DNA from: Gaiellasilicea sp963784895
GTDB taxonomy: Bacteria; Actinomycetota; Thermoleophilia; Gaiellales; Gaiellaceae
Length of the DNA: 64,000 bases
Direction of reading: 5' to 3'
Assembly: GCA_963784895.1 (NCBI GenBank)
Contig: CAWATM010000010.1
Span: 62,001-126,000, forward strand
Below, one piece after another: positions 33,721 to 42,617 of the stretch. The notes under the pieces are model-generated. The model was not told the origin of the DNA. It searched no databases and saw only the letters and a program-made list of their open reading frames with translations. Position 1 is the stretch's first letter. Each line of letters opens with the position of its first letter. The position numbers and the translations under genes were made by a program.

Positions 33721-35376
33721 TCAGGCTCCGACGGCGGGCCGGCTTCCACTCGAGGTCGACCGCTCGTACCAGTCCGACCAGCTCCCCTCGTAGGAGCGCG
33801 CCTCGCCGTCGCCGACCTCGACGATCCGGTCGACGATGCGGTCGAGGAAGTAGCGGTCGTGCGAGATGACGCAGACGGTTCCGTCGAACTCCTCCAGCGC
33901 CGTCTCGAGTGCCTCGACCGAGTCGATGTCGAGATGGTTCGTCGGCTCGTCGAGCACGAGCAGGTTCGGACGGGCGAGCATCAGCAGCAGGAGCTGCAGG
34001 CGCGTCCGCTCGCCGCCGGAGAGGAGCTTGTTCGCGCGGCGCACCTGCTCGTAGGGGAAGAGGAACTTCATCAGGAGCGACACGGCCTCGCCCTCGGCGC
34101 AGCGGTGCGCGAGCCGGACCGTCTCGAGCGGGCTCGACTCGGGGTCGAGCGTCTCCTGATCCTGCGCGAGGTACCCGATCCTGATCGAGGGGCCGACCCA
34201 GACCTCGCCCTCGGTCGGTTCCAGCTCGCCGACGACCGTCTTCAGGAGCACGCTCTTGCCGGCGCCGTTCGCGCCGACGAAGCCGACGCGCTCACCGTGG
34301 ACGACGGTCAGCTCGACGTCGGCGAGCACGACGTCCTCGCCGAACTGCATCCCGACGTGGCGGAGCTCGAAGACGCGCTGGCCGCCGCGCTCGTGCGGGT
34401 GCAGCCGCAGCGCGATCTTCCGGCGCTCGAGCACGGGCCGCTCGACCTTGTCCATGCTGTCGATCTGCCGCTGCTTCACGCGCGCCTGCTTGATGTGCCG
34501 CTGATCCGGCACCCAGCTCGCCCAGAGCTTGAAGCGGCGGATCGCCTCCTCGAGTCGCTCGATCTCCTTCTGCTGCGTCACGAACTGCTGCTGCTGGCGC
34601 TGCAGCTCGAGCTCCCGGGCGAGCGTGTAGGCAGAGTAGTTCCCCGGCCACATCCGAATTCGGCCGCGGTGCAGCTCCGCGATCTGACCGACGGTCTCGT
34701 CGAGCAGGTAGCGGTCGTGGGAGACGGCGACGGCGGCGCCGCCGAAGCCGGCGAGCAGGCGCTCGACGAGCGAGCGCCCGACCGCGTCCAGATGCGCCTC
34801 GGGCTCGTCGAGCAGGAGCACGTCCGGATCCCGGGCGAGACAGGCTGCGAGCGCGACCAGCTTGCGCTGGCCGCCGGAGAGCGCGCTCGTCGGCAGCGCC
34901 AGGTCGGCCTCCGCGATCCCGAGGTCGAGCAGCGTCGCGCGCGCGCGGCCGTGGATGGTCGGGCCGCCGGCCGCCTCCCAGCGCTCGACCAGCTCCTCCT
35001 GCCGGTGGAGCACGCGCGCCATCTTGTCCAGATCGGTCGCGAGCTCGGGCGAGGCCAACTGCTCGGCGACATGGTGCAGGTCGCGGTCGAGCTCGTCGAG
35101 ATCGGGACGTGCTGCGCGGACGGTCTCGAGCGGCGTGCGGTCGTCACCGAGCGGATGCTGCGGGAGGAAGGAGACGACGAGGCCGCGGCGCCGCACGCAG
35201 GCGCCGGCGTCGGGCTCCTCGAGCCCGGCGATCAGCCTCAGCATCGTCGACTTCCCCGAGCCGTTCGCACCGACGACGCCCACGCGGGCGCACGGCTCGA
35301 TCGCGAAGTCGAGCCCGTCGAGCACGACTCGGCTGCCGAACGACTTGCGGACGGCGTTGAGGCTGACGAGGGCCAC
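33721..35376 (-). CDS. ABC-F family ATPase
   Basis: Soluble translation-associated ATPase with two ABC domains and no membrane part, 551 aa. Walker A sites GANGSGKST near 38 and GANGAGKSV near 342; signatures LSGGQRK and LSGGERT; Walker B LLLDEPEAHLD and LVLDEPTNHLD. The linker between the domains (RELELQRQQQQFVTQQKEIE) is the helical P-site tRNA-interaction motif. GTG start 4 nt after the stop of the preceding gene. ABC-F proteins act on stalled ribosomes or give antibiotic resistance; which applies here is open. Confidence 0.9.
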   Translation of the reverse strand: MALVSLNAVRKSFGSRVVLDGLDFAIEPCARVGVVGANGSGKSTMLRLIAGLEEPDAGACVRRRGLVVSFLPQHPLGDDRTPLETVRAARPDLDELDRDLHHVAEQLASPELATDLDKMARVLHRQEELVERWEAAGGPTIHGRARATLLDLGIAEADLALPTSALSGGQRKLVALAACLARDPDVLLLDEPEAHLDAVGRSLVERLLAGFGGAAVAVSHDRYLLDETVGQIAELHRGRIRMWPGNYSAYTLARELELQRQQQQFVTQQKEIERLEEAIRRFKLWASWVPDQRHIKQARVKQRQIDSMDKVERPVLERRKIALRLHPHERGGQRVFELRHVGMQFGEDVVLADVELTVVHGERVGFVGANGAGKSVLLKTVVGELEPTEGEVWVGPSIRIGYLAQDQETLDPESSPLETVRLAHRCAEGEAVSLLMKFLFPYEQVRRANKLLSGGERTRLQLLLLMLARPNLLVLDEPTNHLDIDSVEALETALEEFDGTVCVISHDRYFLDRIVDRIVEVGDGEARSYEGSWSDWYERSTSSGSRPAVGA

Positions 35377-35380
35377 GGCG

Positions 35381-35743
35381 CTAGCCGGCGGCGCGGACGA
35401 CCGAGAGCACGTAGTCGTCCCGGCCCTCGCGCAGCGCGTCCGCCAGCCGGGCGTCGCCGGAGATCCCGGTGCGTCCCGCGAGCACGTCGTACAAGCGCTC
35501 GTCACTCATCCCGGCGCCGCGCGCAGTCGTGAGCAGCTCGCGGATCACCGGCCGCGGCTTGCCGTCAGGGGCGAACTGCCAGGCGGGGTAGAGGAAGTCG
35601 TATCCGCCGGGGCGCCGGACGCCGAGCAGTTCGCCGGCACGGCGCATGGCATCGAGCCGCTGCGTTCCCACCCCGAGCCGGGTCGAGAGCCAGGAGCCGG
35701 AGAGCGATTCCTCGGCGAGCGCGACCTCCATGCTTCGAATCAT
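35381..35743 (-). CDS. Hypothetical protein, possible MbcA/ParS-like fold
   Basis: 120 aa. After a helix-turn-helix-like start (SGSWLSTRLGVGTQRLDAMR) comes GGYDFLYPAWQFAPDGKPRP, which recalls the C-terminal toxin-binding region of Xre/MbcA/ParS antitoxins, but no cognate toxin is nearby. ATG at 35743 overlaps the stop of the 42-aa gene (ATGA). An ATG four codons later is an alternative. Stop is 4 nt before the ABC-F start, so the three genes form an operon. Confidence 0.6.
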   Translation of the reverse strand: MIRSMEVALAEESLSGSWLSTRLGVGTQRLDAMRRAGELLGVRRPGGYDFLYPAWQFAPDGKPRPVIRELLTTARGAGMSDERLYDVLAGRTGISGDARLADALREGRDDYVLSVVRAAG

Positions 35744-35868
35744 GCCGTGGCGACGCGGGCGCGTCGACCGCCCAGCGCCCAACGGGCGCCTTCGACGGCC
35801 CAGCCGCCGATCGCGAGCACGAGCAGCACGAGTGCCAGCAGGAAGAAACTCAGGTGTCTCCGTCTCAT
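35740..35868 (-). CDS. 42-aa single-helix membrane protein
   Basis: MRRRH followed by one strongly hydrophobic helix (LSFFLLALVLLVLAIGG) and a basic end (RWALGGRRARVATA). It overlaps the next gene by ATGA, which supports translation. Basic residues on both sides leave the topology open. First gene of the small operon that ends with ABC-F. Confidence 0.55.
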   Translation of the reverse strand: MRRRHLSFFLLALVLLVLAIGGWAVEGARWALGGRRARVATA

Positions 35869-35964
35869 GGGTCGAGAGTACGACGCCCCGGGGCCGGGGG
35901 CATCGGCCGTGACGACGATTCGGCGTCATCCTTGCGGGGGATCTGCCGTGTCTATGCTGGCCGC

Positions 35965-36186
35965 ATGCCGAGTCACTGGGAGCTGATCGTCCTCGGCCTC
36001 GTGCTGCTGCTGCTCTTCGGCGCGAAGCGCGTCCCGGAGCTCGGGCGACAGCTCGGGCGTAGCGTTCGCGAGCTGAAGGACATCGTCCGCGAGGCGGATC
36101 CGCGCGAGGACCTGCGGCGAGCGTTGGACGCGCCCGAGGACGAGGCGCGCGCCGCCGGCACCGACCGGCGAGACGAGCCCTCCTAG
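35965..36186 (+). CDS. tatA: TatA, twin-arginine translocase subunit
   Basis: 73 aa: one N-terminal membrane helix (WELIVLGLVLLLLFGAKRVP) with the typical FG hinge, the amphipathic helix ELGRQLGRSVRELKD and a charged tail. It matches TatA (or TatB-like) in size. TATGCT (35953-35958) stands 6 nt before the ATG, so the mRNA is leaderless. The cyclase-family protein at 54895 has a possible Tat signal as one potential substrate. Confidence 0.88.
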   Translation: MPSHWELIVLGLVLLLLFGAKRVPELGRQLGRSVRELKDIVREADPREDLRRALDAPEDEARAAGTDRRDEPS

Positions 36187-36362
36187 AGCTCGTCGCGCTC
36201 CGCTCGCAGCTTCTCCGTCAGCTCGTCCATCTCGTCGCGCAGGTCGTTGAGCTCGCGGATCGTCAACGCATGGCGCTCGTTCTCGAAGACCGTGATCAGC
36301 TCGGCCAGCCGCGCGCGTGTCGTCCCGACGTTCTGCAACCGATACTTCTCGAAGAACTCCAT
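36183..36362 (-). CDS. Small coiled-coil protein, hypothetical
   Basis: 59 aa, almost wholly helical with heptad character (ELNDLRDEMDELTEKLRAER). The ATG at 36362 has AAAGGG about 8 nt upstream; a GTG seven codons earlier (36383) is possible. Convergent with tatA, the stop codons overlapping by 4 nt. No function assigned. Confidence 0.5.
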   Translation of the reverse strand: MEFFEKYRLQNVGTTRARLAELITVFENERHALTIRELNDLRDEMDELTEKLRAERDEL

Positions 36363-36386
36363 GCCGCAGCCCTTTGCTCGCACATC

Positions 36387-36667
36387 CGGCTCCCAACGTC
36401 TACAACGTCAAACGTGCGGCTGGGGGTGCGCGTCGGTGGAACGTCGCTCACTCTCCCGCGATCCGCCGCGGCACCGGGGCCAGACGCAGCGTGGTTCTGG
36501 TGGTGGGTTCAAGACCTGACCAGGTGCGAAGTTTTGCGCCGCCAGATTGCGCTGGCGCGTTTAACTCGGTCGGGTTCAGGTCACTCAGATTTGCTCAAGC
36601 ACATGGCCGTACGCCGATGCTGCCTTCGGCGGCGATGGAAGGTCCTAGCAACACCGGTAGTGTCGAG
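36387..36667. other. 281-nt intergenic region without a recognisable gene
   Basis: The region between the small coiled-coil gene and the GH65 gene holds no convincing coding sequence. The frame of the GH65 gene is open through it, but the sequence lacks family similarity and a normal start. Base composition is somewhat less GC-rich around 36520-36610 than elsewhere. A short palindrome ACCTGACCAGGT-like motif near 36515 is the only structure seen. Confidence 0.4.
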
Positions 36668-38729
36668 ATGAGCTCACCTATCAGTCCCCCACCGATCCGC
36701 CGCTGGCGCCCAGAGTTCCTCCCCGCCTACGTGGGCAATGGCGTAATGGGACTGCGTGCGACGCGCATCCCGCTACGCGACGGCGTCGCGATTGTCAGTG
36801 GATTTGCAGGCGTACATCCGGCCGACCGCGTAGAAGCGTTCGCACGGGCGCCCTATCCACTCGCCGGAGACGTGGTAGTTGGCGAGGTAGCGCTTTCACA
36901 GCATCCTGAGCGCGTGACGCTGATCGAGCAGCGCTACGACTTCTCGTGTGGGGAGCTCACGACGCGATTGCGGTTCGACGCTGGTGTCGCCCAGGCGGAG
37001 CTCGAGATCGTCATGTTCTGTAGCCGAACGCAACCGACGATCGCAGCGCAGGAGGTCTCGATTCGTGTCGATCGTGCCTGCGACGTCGCGCTGTGCGCGG
37101 CGGTCGACCCGGTCGAGCTGCCCGGGAGATGGGACAGGCGCGATCGCGAGCCGGCGAAACGGGTCGACGGTTCGATGCGGTGGGAAAGCCACGGAGCACT
37201 GTCGACGTGCGGAGCCGCGTACTCGACCGAGCTCCTCGGCGCGTCTGAGATCCGGGGCGAAACTGAGGGCGGCGAGCTCCAGCGCCTCGCCACCGCCTAC
37301 CGGTTTCGCGCTCGGGCCGGACGCTCCTACCGGCTGCGGCAGCTGACGAGCCTCGTCCCGGACGCACTCCACTCCGAGCCCGATCGGCAGGCGATCCGGC
37401 TTGTCCACCTCGCGGCCGAGCTGGGCTTCGAAGAGCTGCGCACCGCGAATCGCCGCGCCTGGGAATCACTCTGGGAGGCCCGCGTCCGTCTCGTCGGCGC
37501 TACGCGGCGCTGGCAGGCGCTGGCCGACGCAGCGTTCTTCTACCTCCACTCCTCGGTACACCCCTCGTCGCCCTCGAGCACGTCGATGTTCGGGCTCTCC
37601 TACTGGCCCGACTACCACTATTACCGCGGCCACGTCATGTGGGACATCGAGGCGTTCGCGCTGCCGCCACTCCTGCTCACCCACCCGGACGCCGCACGGT
37701 CGCTGCTCGACTTCCGCGGGAACCGGCTCGCAGCCGCCTGCGATAACGCCCGGCTGGGCGGGTACCGAGGCGCGCAGTTCCCGTGGGAAAGCAGCATGCG
37801 GTTCGGAGAGGAGGCAGCGCCGGACGAGGGAGCTGCGAGCGGCCGAGAACATCACGTCTCCATCGACGTCGCGCATGCCTTCGCACAGTTTGTGCATGCC
37901 ACGGGCGATCTCGAGTATGCGCGTGCCCGTGCCTGGCCCGTGCTACGCGACGTCGCGGTCTGGATTGAAAGCCGCGTGGTGGAGACGAGGCGTGGCTATG
38001 AAATTCACCGCGTGACCGGAGTCGCGGAGAAGGAGAAACCCGAGAACAACAACGCGTTTCTCAACCTTGGCGCGATCACCGTCCTGCGTGAAGCGGTCGC
38101 GCTTGCCGAGCTCGTCAAGGCACCGCCCGGCACGCGCTGGGAGGAGATCTCGCGCAAGCTCGTCGTCCCGCTCGACCAACGGAGCGGGATCATCCGCAAC
38201 TACGACGGCCACCGCGCGAGCGACGAGAAGGGCGAGACGCCCGAAGCCGCGGCTGCCCTCTTCCTCTTCGGCTACAACGCGACCGCGCGGGTTGAGGAAG
38301 CGACATACCGCCGCGCGATCGAGCTCTCACGCGGCCTATGTGGGTTCGCCGATGCTCTCCGCGCTCCTCGGCGTCTTCGCCGCTCGAGTGGGGGACCGCG
38401 AACGTGCACTCGAGCTCTTCGAACGCGGATATGGGGATTTCGTGCTCGAGCCGTTCGCCGCGACTGACGAGTACAGCCCTGAGGTCTTTCCTGACCAACA
38501 GCGCGCCGGGCCTTTCACGGCGAATCTCGGCGGGTTCCTCAGCGCGCTTCTCTACGGCCTGACCGGCATCAGGATTGGTCCAGGAGATCCCGTGTCCTGG
38601 TGCCAACGACCGCCGTCGCTACCCGCCGGCTGGCGCGGCATCGAAATCGACCGAATCTGGGTCCGCGGCGCTCCCGCTCGCCTGAGTGCACGGCACGGGG
38701 ACGAGCGCGCTCGGATCGAACTCCTCTAG
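36668..38729 (+). pseudogene. GH65-like glycoside hydrolase/phosphorylase, frameshifted
   Basis: About 687 codons. Early motifs: FLPAYVGNGVMGLR and, in the (alpha/alpha)6 barrel, YHYYRGHVMWDIEAFALPPL and GYRGAQFPWESS; the acid-containing loop reads EKEKPENNNAFLNLG. These resemble GH65 enzymes (kojibiose or trehalose phosphorylases, glucosylgalactosylhydroxylysine glucosidase). Near 38327 the frame changes by one base: up to RRAIEL in one frame, then AAYVGSPMLSALLG and the rest of the family C-terminus to 38729 in the next. Simple removal of base 38327 would restore it. The start is uncertain because no RBS is evident at 36668. Confidence 0.8.
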
Positions 38730-38866
38730 CTGTCTGACCGGCTTCCAAGCTGCGGACTGCGTTGTAGATCCGGGCGAGCAGCTGCTCGACGATGGCGGCC
38801 ACGCTCTTGATTGCCTGACTGTTGAGTCGCCTCATCTCGCCTCCCGAGTCGCCTGTCCACTCGGGC

Positions 38867-39820
38867 TCAGGCGAGTCTCGGCTGGAGCTCCTGCTGCCAG
38901 AAGCGGAAGAAGCCGTCTTGGTCGGGCCCGACCTGGTGGAGCGCGATCCGGTCGAAGCCGGCCTGCTCCCACGCCCGGATCTGTTCAAGCACGGGTGTCG
39001 GGTCGGGGCCGCACGGGACACCGTCCGTCGCCATCTCGATCGTGACGCTCTCGGCGACAGCGTCGAAGTCGGACGGCCGCGGCAGCTCCTGGTTGATCGT
39101 GCCGCCGAGGCCGCTGTGGCGCCAGAGCTCGAAGACCGTCTGCTTGGCGTTCTCCTCGTTCTCCGCCCAGCAGATCCGGACCTGGCCGTACCGCGCTCCG
39201 TCGCCGCCGCCCTCGCGGTACCGCGCGACCGTCTCTTCGTTCGGCTCGGTCGTGACGAGGGCGTCGCCGACTCGTCCGGCCAGCTCGGCCGCGCGCGGGT
39301 TTGCGGCGGCGACGGCGATCGGGATCGGCTGCTCGGGGAGCGTGTAGAGCCGAGCGTGATCGACGGTGTAGTGCCGGCCGCGGTGGGTCTGCTCTCCGCC
39401 TTCCCACAGCAGCCGGATCACCTCGATCGCCTCCTCGAGCATTTCGATCCGCTCGTCCGGCGCCGGCCAGCGGGCGCCGAGCACGTGCTCGTTCAGGTTC
39501 TCGCCCGTCCCGAGGCCGAGCGTGAAACGTCCGGGCAGCATCGCCCCGACCGTCGCGGCGGCTTGGGCGACGATCGCCGGATGCGTCCGGATCAGCGGGC
39601 AGGTGACACCGGTGGCGACCTGGAGCTGTTCGGTCGCCTGGGCGATCCCGCCGAGGACGCTCCAGACAAACGGGCTCTGACCCTGCGCATCGATCCACGG
39701 GTGGAAGTGGTCGGAGACCATCACGAACGAGAAGCCGAGCTCCTCGGCCCGGGCCGCGTTGCGGACGAGGTCGAGCGGTGCATGCTCCTCCGACGAGAGC
39801 CAGTAACCGAACTCGGTCAT
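38867..39820 (-). CDS. F420-dependent luciferase-like oxidoreductase
   Basis: 317 aa of the LLM class, related to F420-dependent glucose-6-phosphate dehydrogenase (TIGR03557-like). MTEFGYWLSSEEHAPLDLV, MVSDHFHPWIDAQGQSPFVW, TGVTCPLIRTHPAIVAQA, and FTLGLGTGENLNEHVLGARW are typical of the F420 group. The substrate is unknown. Upstream, a TAGCAA sequence lies 7 nt before the ATG, a weak leaderless candidate. Requires that the host makes F420, usual in this group of bacteria. Confidence 0.87.
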   Translation of the reverse strand: MTEFGYWLSSEEHAPLDLVRNAARAEELGFSFVMVSDHFHPWIDAQGQSPFVWSVLGGIAQATEQLQVATGVTCPLIRTHPAIVAQAAATVGAMLPGRFTLGLGTGENLNEHVLGARWPAPDERIEMLEEAIEVIRLLWEGGEQTHRGRHYTVDHARLYTLPEQPIPIAVAAANPRAAELAGRVGDALVTTEPNEETVARYREGGGDGARYGQVRICWAENEENAKQTVFELWRHSGLGGTINQELPRPSDFDAVAESVTIEMATDGVPCGPDPTPVLEQIRAWEQAGFDRIALHQVGPDQDGFFRFWQQELQPRLA

Positions 39821-39940
39821 GCCGCGCTTGCTACCTCGCGCGGCGAACGTTGAAACCCGGGCCGCCCGTCGGGGCGTCTCTCGGTCATTGAAAGACCAGT
39901 GCCCTGGTGTGCCGTCTTGATCCTTGCTTCGCAGGGGCCG

Positions 39941-40807
39941 TCAAACGAGGAGGGTAGAAGGGTTCGGCATTCGTCGACCTACTCCCGGTGCTGACGCCGG
40001 TTCCGCCCGCGACGTCATGGGCAGAAGGTTCCGCAAGACGTTCGCGTTGTCGATCGCGTACCCCTCCCAGTCGTTGTTGAAGTACGCGAAGACCTCGACC
40101 GACTTCGACCAGCGATCGAGTCGTCCGGCCCACTCGGTGAGTTCGGAGCGCGAGTAGTTTCCGTTTCGGCCACGCGTGCCGCCGTGGAATCGCACGTACG
40201 TGTAATCGGTCGTGATTTCGTACGTCTGGAAGGTGTTCACGGAGGGGCGGTCGGCAATCACTAGGGCGGCATTGTGCTCTCGCAACAGCGAGTACGTCTC
40301 GGCTCGAAACCAGGAGGGATGCCGCAATTCGAAGGCATGTCGACGACCATCGTGGAGATGCTCGAGGGTGCTCTCGAGCCGATCGGGGTCGTAGCGGAAG
40401 TTCGGCGGCAACTGCCAGAGCAACGGCCCGAGCTTTGGAGATTGCAGCAACGGCTCGATTCGCTCATAGAGCAGCGACAGGTGCTTTGAGACCTCGGTCA
40501 GCCGCTTGATATGCGTGATGTACCGGCTGACCTTGACCGCGAACGTGAACCCAAGCGGAGTCTCGGAGACCCACCGCGCCACACTCGCTGCCTGAGGCAG
40601 GCGATAAAACGTCGTGTTCAACTCGACCGTGTCGAAACGCTCGGCGTAGTAGGAGAGCCACTGGCGTTGAGGGAGGCGCGGAGGATAGAAGACACCCGCC
40701 CGCCAATGAGGGTAGTTCCATCCCGAACAGCCGATCCGTGGCAGGTGAGACGCTTCCTGGGCAGAGGACACGCCTCCTTGGTTCCCGCCTCGAGCACTGC
40801 TGAACAT
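39941..40807 (-). CDS. DUF72 family protein, second copy
   Basis: 288 aa. IGCSGWNYPHWRAGVFYPP, YYAERFDTVELNTTFYRLP, FELRHPSWF and YVRFHGGTRGRNGNYS are DUF72 signatures. Compared with the copy at 12938 it is the more usual CSGWNY type and has FNNDWEGYAIDNA near the end. Third-position GC looks lower than in neighbouring genes (for example many TTC/TTG, GAT and CGT codons), possibly later acquisition. The ATG at 40807 is 9 residues before the SAQEA segment; a later start is possible. Confidence 0.85.
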   Translation of the reverse strand: MFSSARGGNQGGVSSAQEASHLPRIGCSGWNYPHWRAGVFYPPRLPQRQWLSYYAERFDTVELNTTFYRLPQAASVARWVSETPLGFTFAVKVSRYITHIKRLTEVSKHLSLLYERIEPLLQSPKLGPLLWQLPPNFRYDPDRLESTLEHLHDGRRHAFELRHPSWFRAETYSLLREHNAALVIADRPSVNTFQTYEITTDYTYVRFHGGTRGRNGNYSRSELTEWAGRLDRWSKSVEVFAYFNNDWEGYAIDNANVLRNLLPMTSRAEPASAPGVGRRMPNPSTLLV

Positions 40808-41001
40808 TCACGCTGAGTGGGACGCGTGAGACTTTTGTTTAGGGGTGACGAGTGCCGGGGAAATGAGCGCGCGGCTCGCACATGCTAGGCGTGAGTGAGC
40901 CCAATAGTTCAGGAGTCGGTGCGCGATCAGTCGTGTGGCTGAGGTCGAACCCTCCGGGCCCGGGGCATGCGGACGGAGAATGTTTTCGTTGCTCGGAAAC
41001 G

Positions 41002-41025
41002 AAAGACCCGCATTTGCGGGCCTTT
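41002..41025 (-). terminator. Intrinsic terminator after tRNA-Ala(TGC)
   Basis: On the minus strand AAAGGCCCGCA pairs with TGCGGGTCTTT (one G-T pair) around a 2-3 nt loop, seven nt past the tRNA 3' end, with a T-containing tract after the stem. Confidence 0.75.
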
Positions 41026-41031
41026 CTCTTG

Positions 41032-41104
41032 TGGAGCGTGCCGGGATCGAACCGGCGACCTCCGCCTTGCAAAGGCGGCGCTCTCCCAGCTGAGCTAACG
41101 CCCC
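41032..41104 (-). tRNA. tRNA-Ala, anticodon TGC
   Basis: 73 nt: acceptor GGGGCGT with ACGCTCC (one wobble), D arm GCTC-AGCTGGGA-GAGC identical to the other tRNA-Ala, anticodon stem GCCGCC/GGCGG with loop TTTGCAA giving TGC, T arm with GGTTCGATCC, discriminator A; CCA not encoded. A TACACT box (41117-41122, minus strand) is 12 nt upstream, inside the last codons of the coiled-coil gene. Confidence 0.97.
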
Positions 41105-41114
41105 GGGGCGGCTG

Positions 41115-41978
41115 TCAGTGTAGAGGCTCGTCCGGTCCGCGGTTGCCGCGGAGGCCCCGGTGCTGAAGGGCGCGTAGGCCGGCGCTGAACGTCTGCGCCT
41201 CCGCCGCAGGGAGGCGGCCACCCTGCTCGAGCCGGCGAATCCGGGCCTCGAGGATCTCCAGGTCGGGCGACGGCTTCGGCGTCTCCTTCGCCGCGAGCGC
41301 TCGCTCGCGCTCCGCGAGCGCCGCCTCCTGCTCGGTGAGCGCGTCGCTCCGCGCGGCGAGCTCCTGCTGGGTGCGGACGAACGCCAACTCGGCTTCGCGC
41401 AGCTCGGCCAGCTTCGCCTCGACCCGCTCGATGTCGTCGGAGCTCTGTGTCTGCGAGCTGCGTTGTCGCTCGAGATCCGCCTCGCGTTGTGTGAGCGCCC
41501 CAGCTCGGGCGTCCAGCTGGACTGCTCGCTCCTCGAGCGCGGCCTCGCGCTCGGAGAGCGAAGCGTCCCGTTGCTCGACCGCTCTCGTCGAGTCCTCGAG
41601 CGCCTGCTCCCGGAGGTCGAGGGCGGCCGCTCGCTCGTCGAGCTCGATGGCGCGCTCGTCCGGAAGGTCGGCTTCTGGCTGGTCGACGCGTTCCTGCTCG
41701 CGCGCCGCCCGGGCTTCTTTCGCCTCCGCGAGCCGCAGCCGGACGGAGTCGAGGCGCGAGCTGCGGCCCTCGGCTGCGTCGAGCTTCTGCTCACGCTTCT
41801 CGACGCGCGCGACTGCGTCTGCGAGCTCGCGCTCCCGGCGCTGCACGGCTGCGACGCGCTCGGAGAGCGTCCGCTTCAGCGCGGCGAGCTCGTGGGCCGC
41901 CTCGGCCCGTTGCCGGCGCAGCGCCTCGCGTTCCGACTCGAGGTCGGCGGGCTGGTCGCGCGATCTCTTCAGGCCCAT
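41115..41978 (-). CDS. Long coiled-coil protein, hypothetical
   Basis: 287 aa, nearly all heptad-type helix: repeated REREL, EQALEDSTRAVEQ, EREAALEERAVQLDARA, EQEAALAERERALAAKE. A basic start (MGLKRSRDQPADLESERE) and a short, proline-containing end. Such proteins are scaffolds or cell-division/membrane-associated filaments, but no family can be named and there is no membrane segment. A TACGAT box lies 10 nt before the ATG. The tRNA-Ala(TGC) promoter lies within its last codons. Confidence 0.65.
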   Translation of the reverse strand: MGLKRSRDQPADLESEREALRRQRAEAAHELAALKRTLSERVAAVQRRERELADAVARVEKREQKLDAAEGRSSRLDSVRLRLAEAKEARAAREQERVDQPEADLPDERAIELDERAAALDLREQALEDSTRAVEQRDASLSEREAALEERAVQLDARAGALTQREADLERQRSSQTQSSDDIERVEAKLAELREAELAFVRTQQELAARSDALTEQEAALAERERALAAKETPKPSPDLEILEARIRRLEQGGRLPAAEAQTFSAGLRALQHRGLRGNRGPDEPLH

Positions 41979-41999
41979 ACGAGGCCCGATCGTACCCGC

Positions 42000-42242
42000 T
42001 TAGGCGGCGCGCTCCAGGCGCTCTTCCTGGCGGGCCCGGCGCACGATGTCGTCGCGCTCGCCGAAGCGGATGCGCGCGCGCTCGGCGCGGTGCTCGTCCC
42101 AGAGCGTCAACAGCTGCTCGTCGATCTGCTTGATCTCGTCCACGATCGCCTGCTGGCGGCCGTACGAGAGCTGATGCCACAGCTCGCCGCGGACCTCGCT
42201 CAGGCGCTCGATCTCCGCATGAATCTCAGGAATCGTTCTCAT
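42000..42242 (-). CDS. Small helical protein, hypothetical
   Basis: 80 aa, charged and helical (EIHAEIERLSEVRGELWHQL, AIVDEIKQIDEQLLTLWDEH, then a basic tail). The regular pattern of aromatic and charged residues suggests a conserved three-helix protein, perhaps binding nucleic acid. It lies 21 nt upstream of the coiled-coil gene on the same strand. Function unknown. Confidence 0.6.
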   Translation of the reverse strand: MRTIPEIHAEIERLSEVRGELWHQLSYGRQQAIVDEIKQIDEQLLTLWDEHRAERARIRFGERDDIVRRARQEERLERAA

Positions 42243-42317
42243 GGCTCTGAAAACGACTCCCGACCGGCTTTTAGTCCGACTGCTCGCCGATCTAACGGAA
42301 ACGCAACACGAGAAACA

Positions 42318-42617
42318 TCAGTCGTAGCCGAGATCGGCGAGGCGGTCCTCGTCCATGCCGAAGTAATGCGCCAGCTCGTGCAGGACGGTGACCCGGATCT
42401 GCTCCTCCAGCTCGGCCGGATCCGGGAAGTCCTCGACGAGCGGCCGTCGGTAGATCGAGATCTTCGCCGGCATGTACTCGGGCCAGTCGAAGAGTCCGTA
42501 GAGGTCAGGCTCCTCGCGGTTGGCCTCCTCGACGACGACGGCGACGTTGTCGAGCGCCTGCGCGAGCTGCTCGGGGAGCGAGTCGAGCGCGGCGGCGACG
42601 TGTTCCTCGAAGGTCAT
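42318..42617 (-). CDS. Zincin-like metallopeptidase (PF06262 type)
   Basis: 99 aa with the zinc motif in VTVLHELAHYFGMDEDRL (HExxH plus downstream Asp). The upstream EYMPAKISIYRRPLVEDF strand matches the family layout. The ATG lies at the rhomboid stop (1-nt overlap), so both are co-translated. Family members are small putative peptidases without established substrates; pairing with rhomboid suggests a joint role at the membrane. Confidence 0.85.
   Translation of the reverse strand: MTFEEHVAAALDSLPEQLAQALDNVAVVVEEANREEPDLYGLFDWPEYMPAKISIYRRPLVEDFPDPAELEEQIRVTVLHELAHYFGMDEDRLADLGYD

Noticed and set aside
38569..38835. Minus-strand short frame MRRLNSQAIKSVAAIVEQLL
   Set aside because: Possible relic, but it overlaps the GH65 3' end and has no recognisable family or strong start signals.
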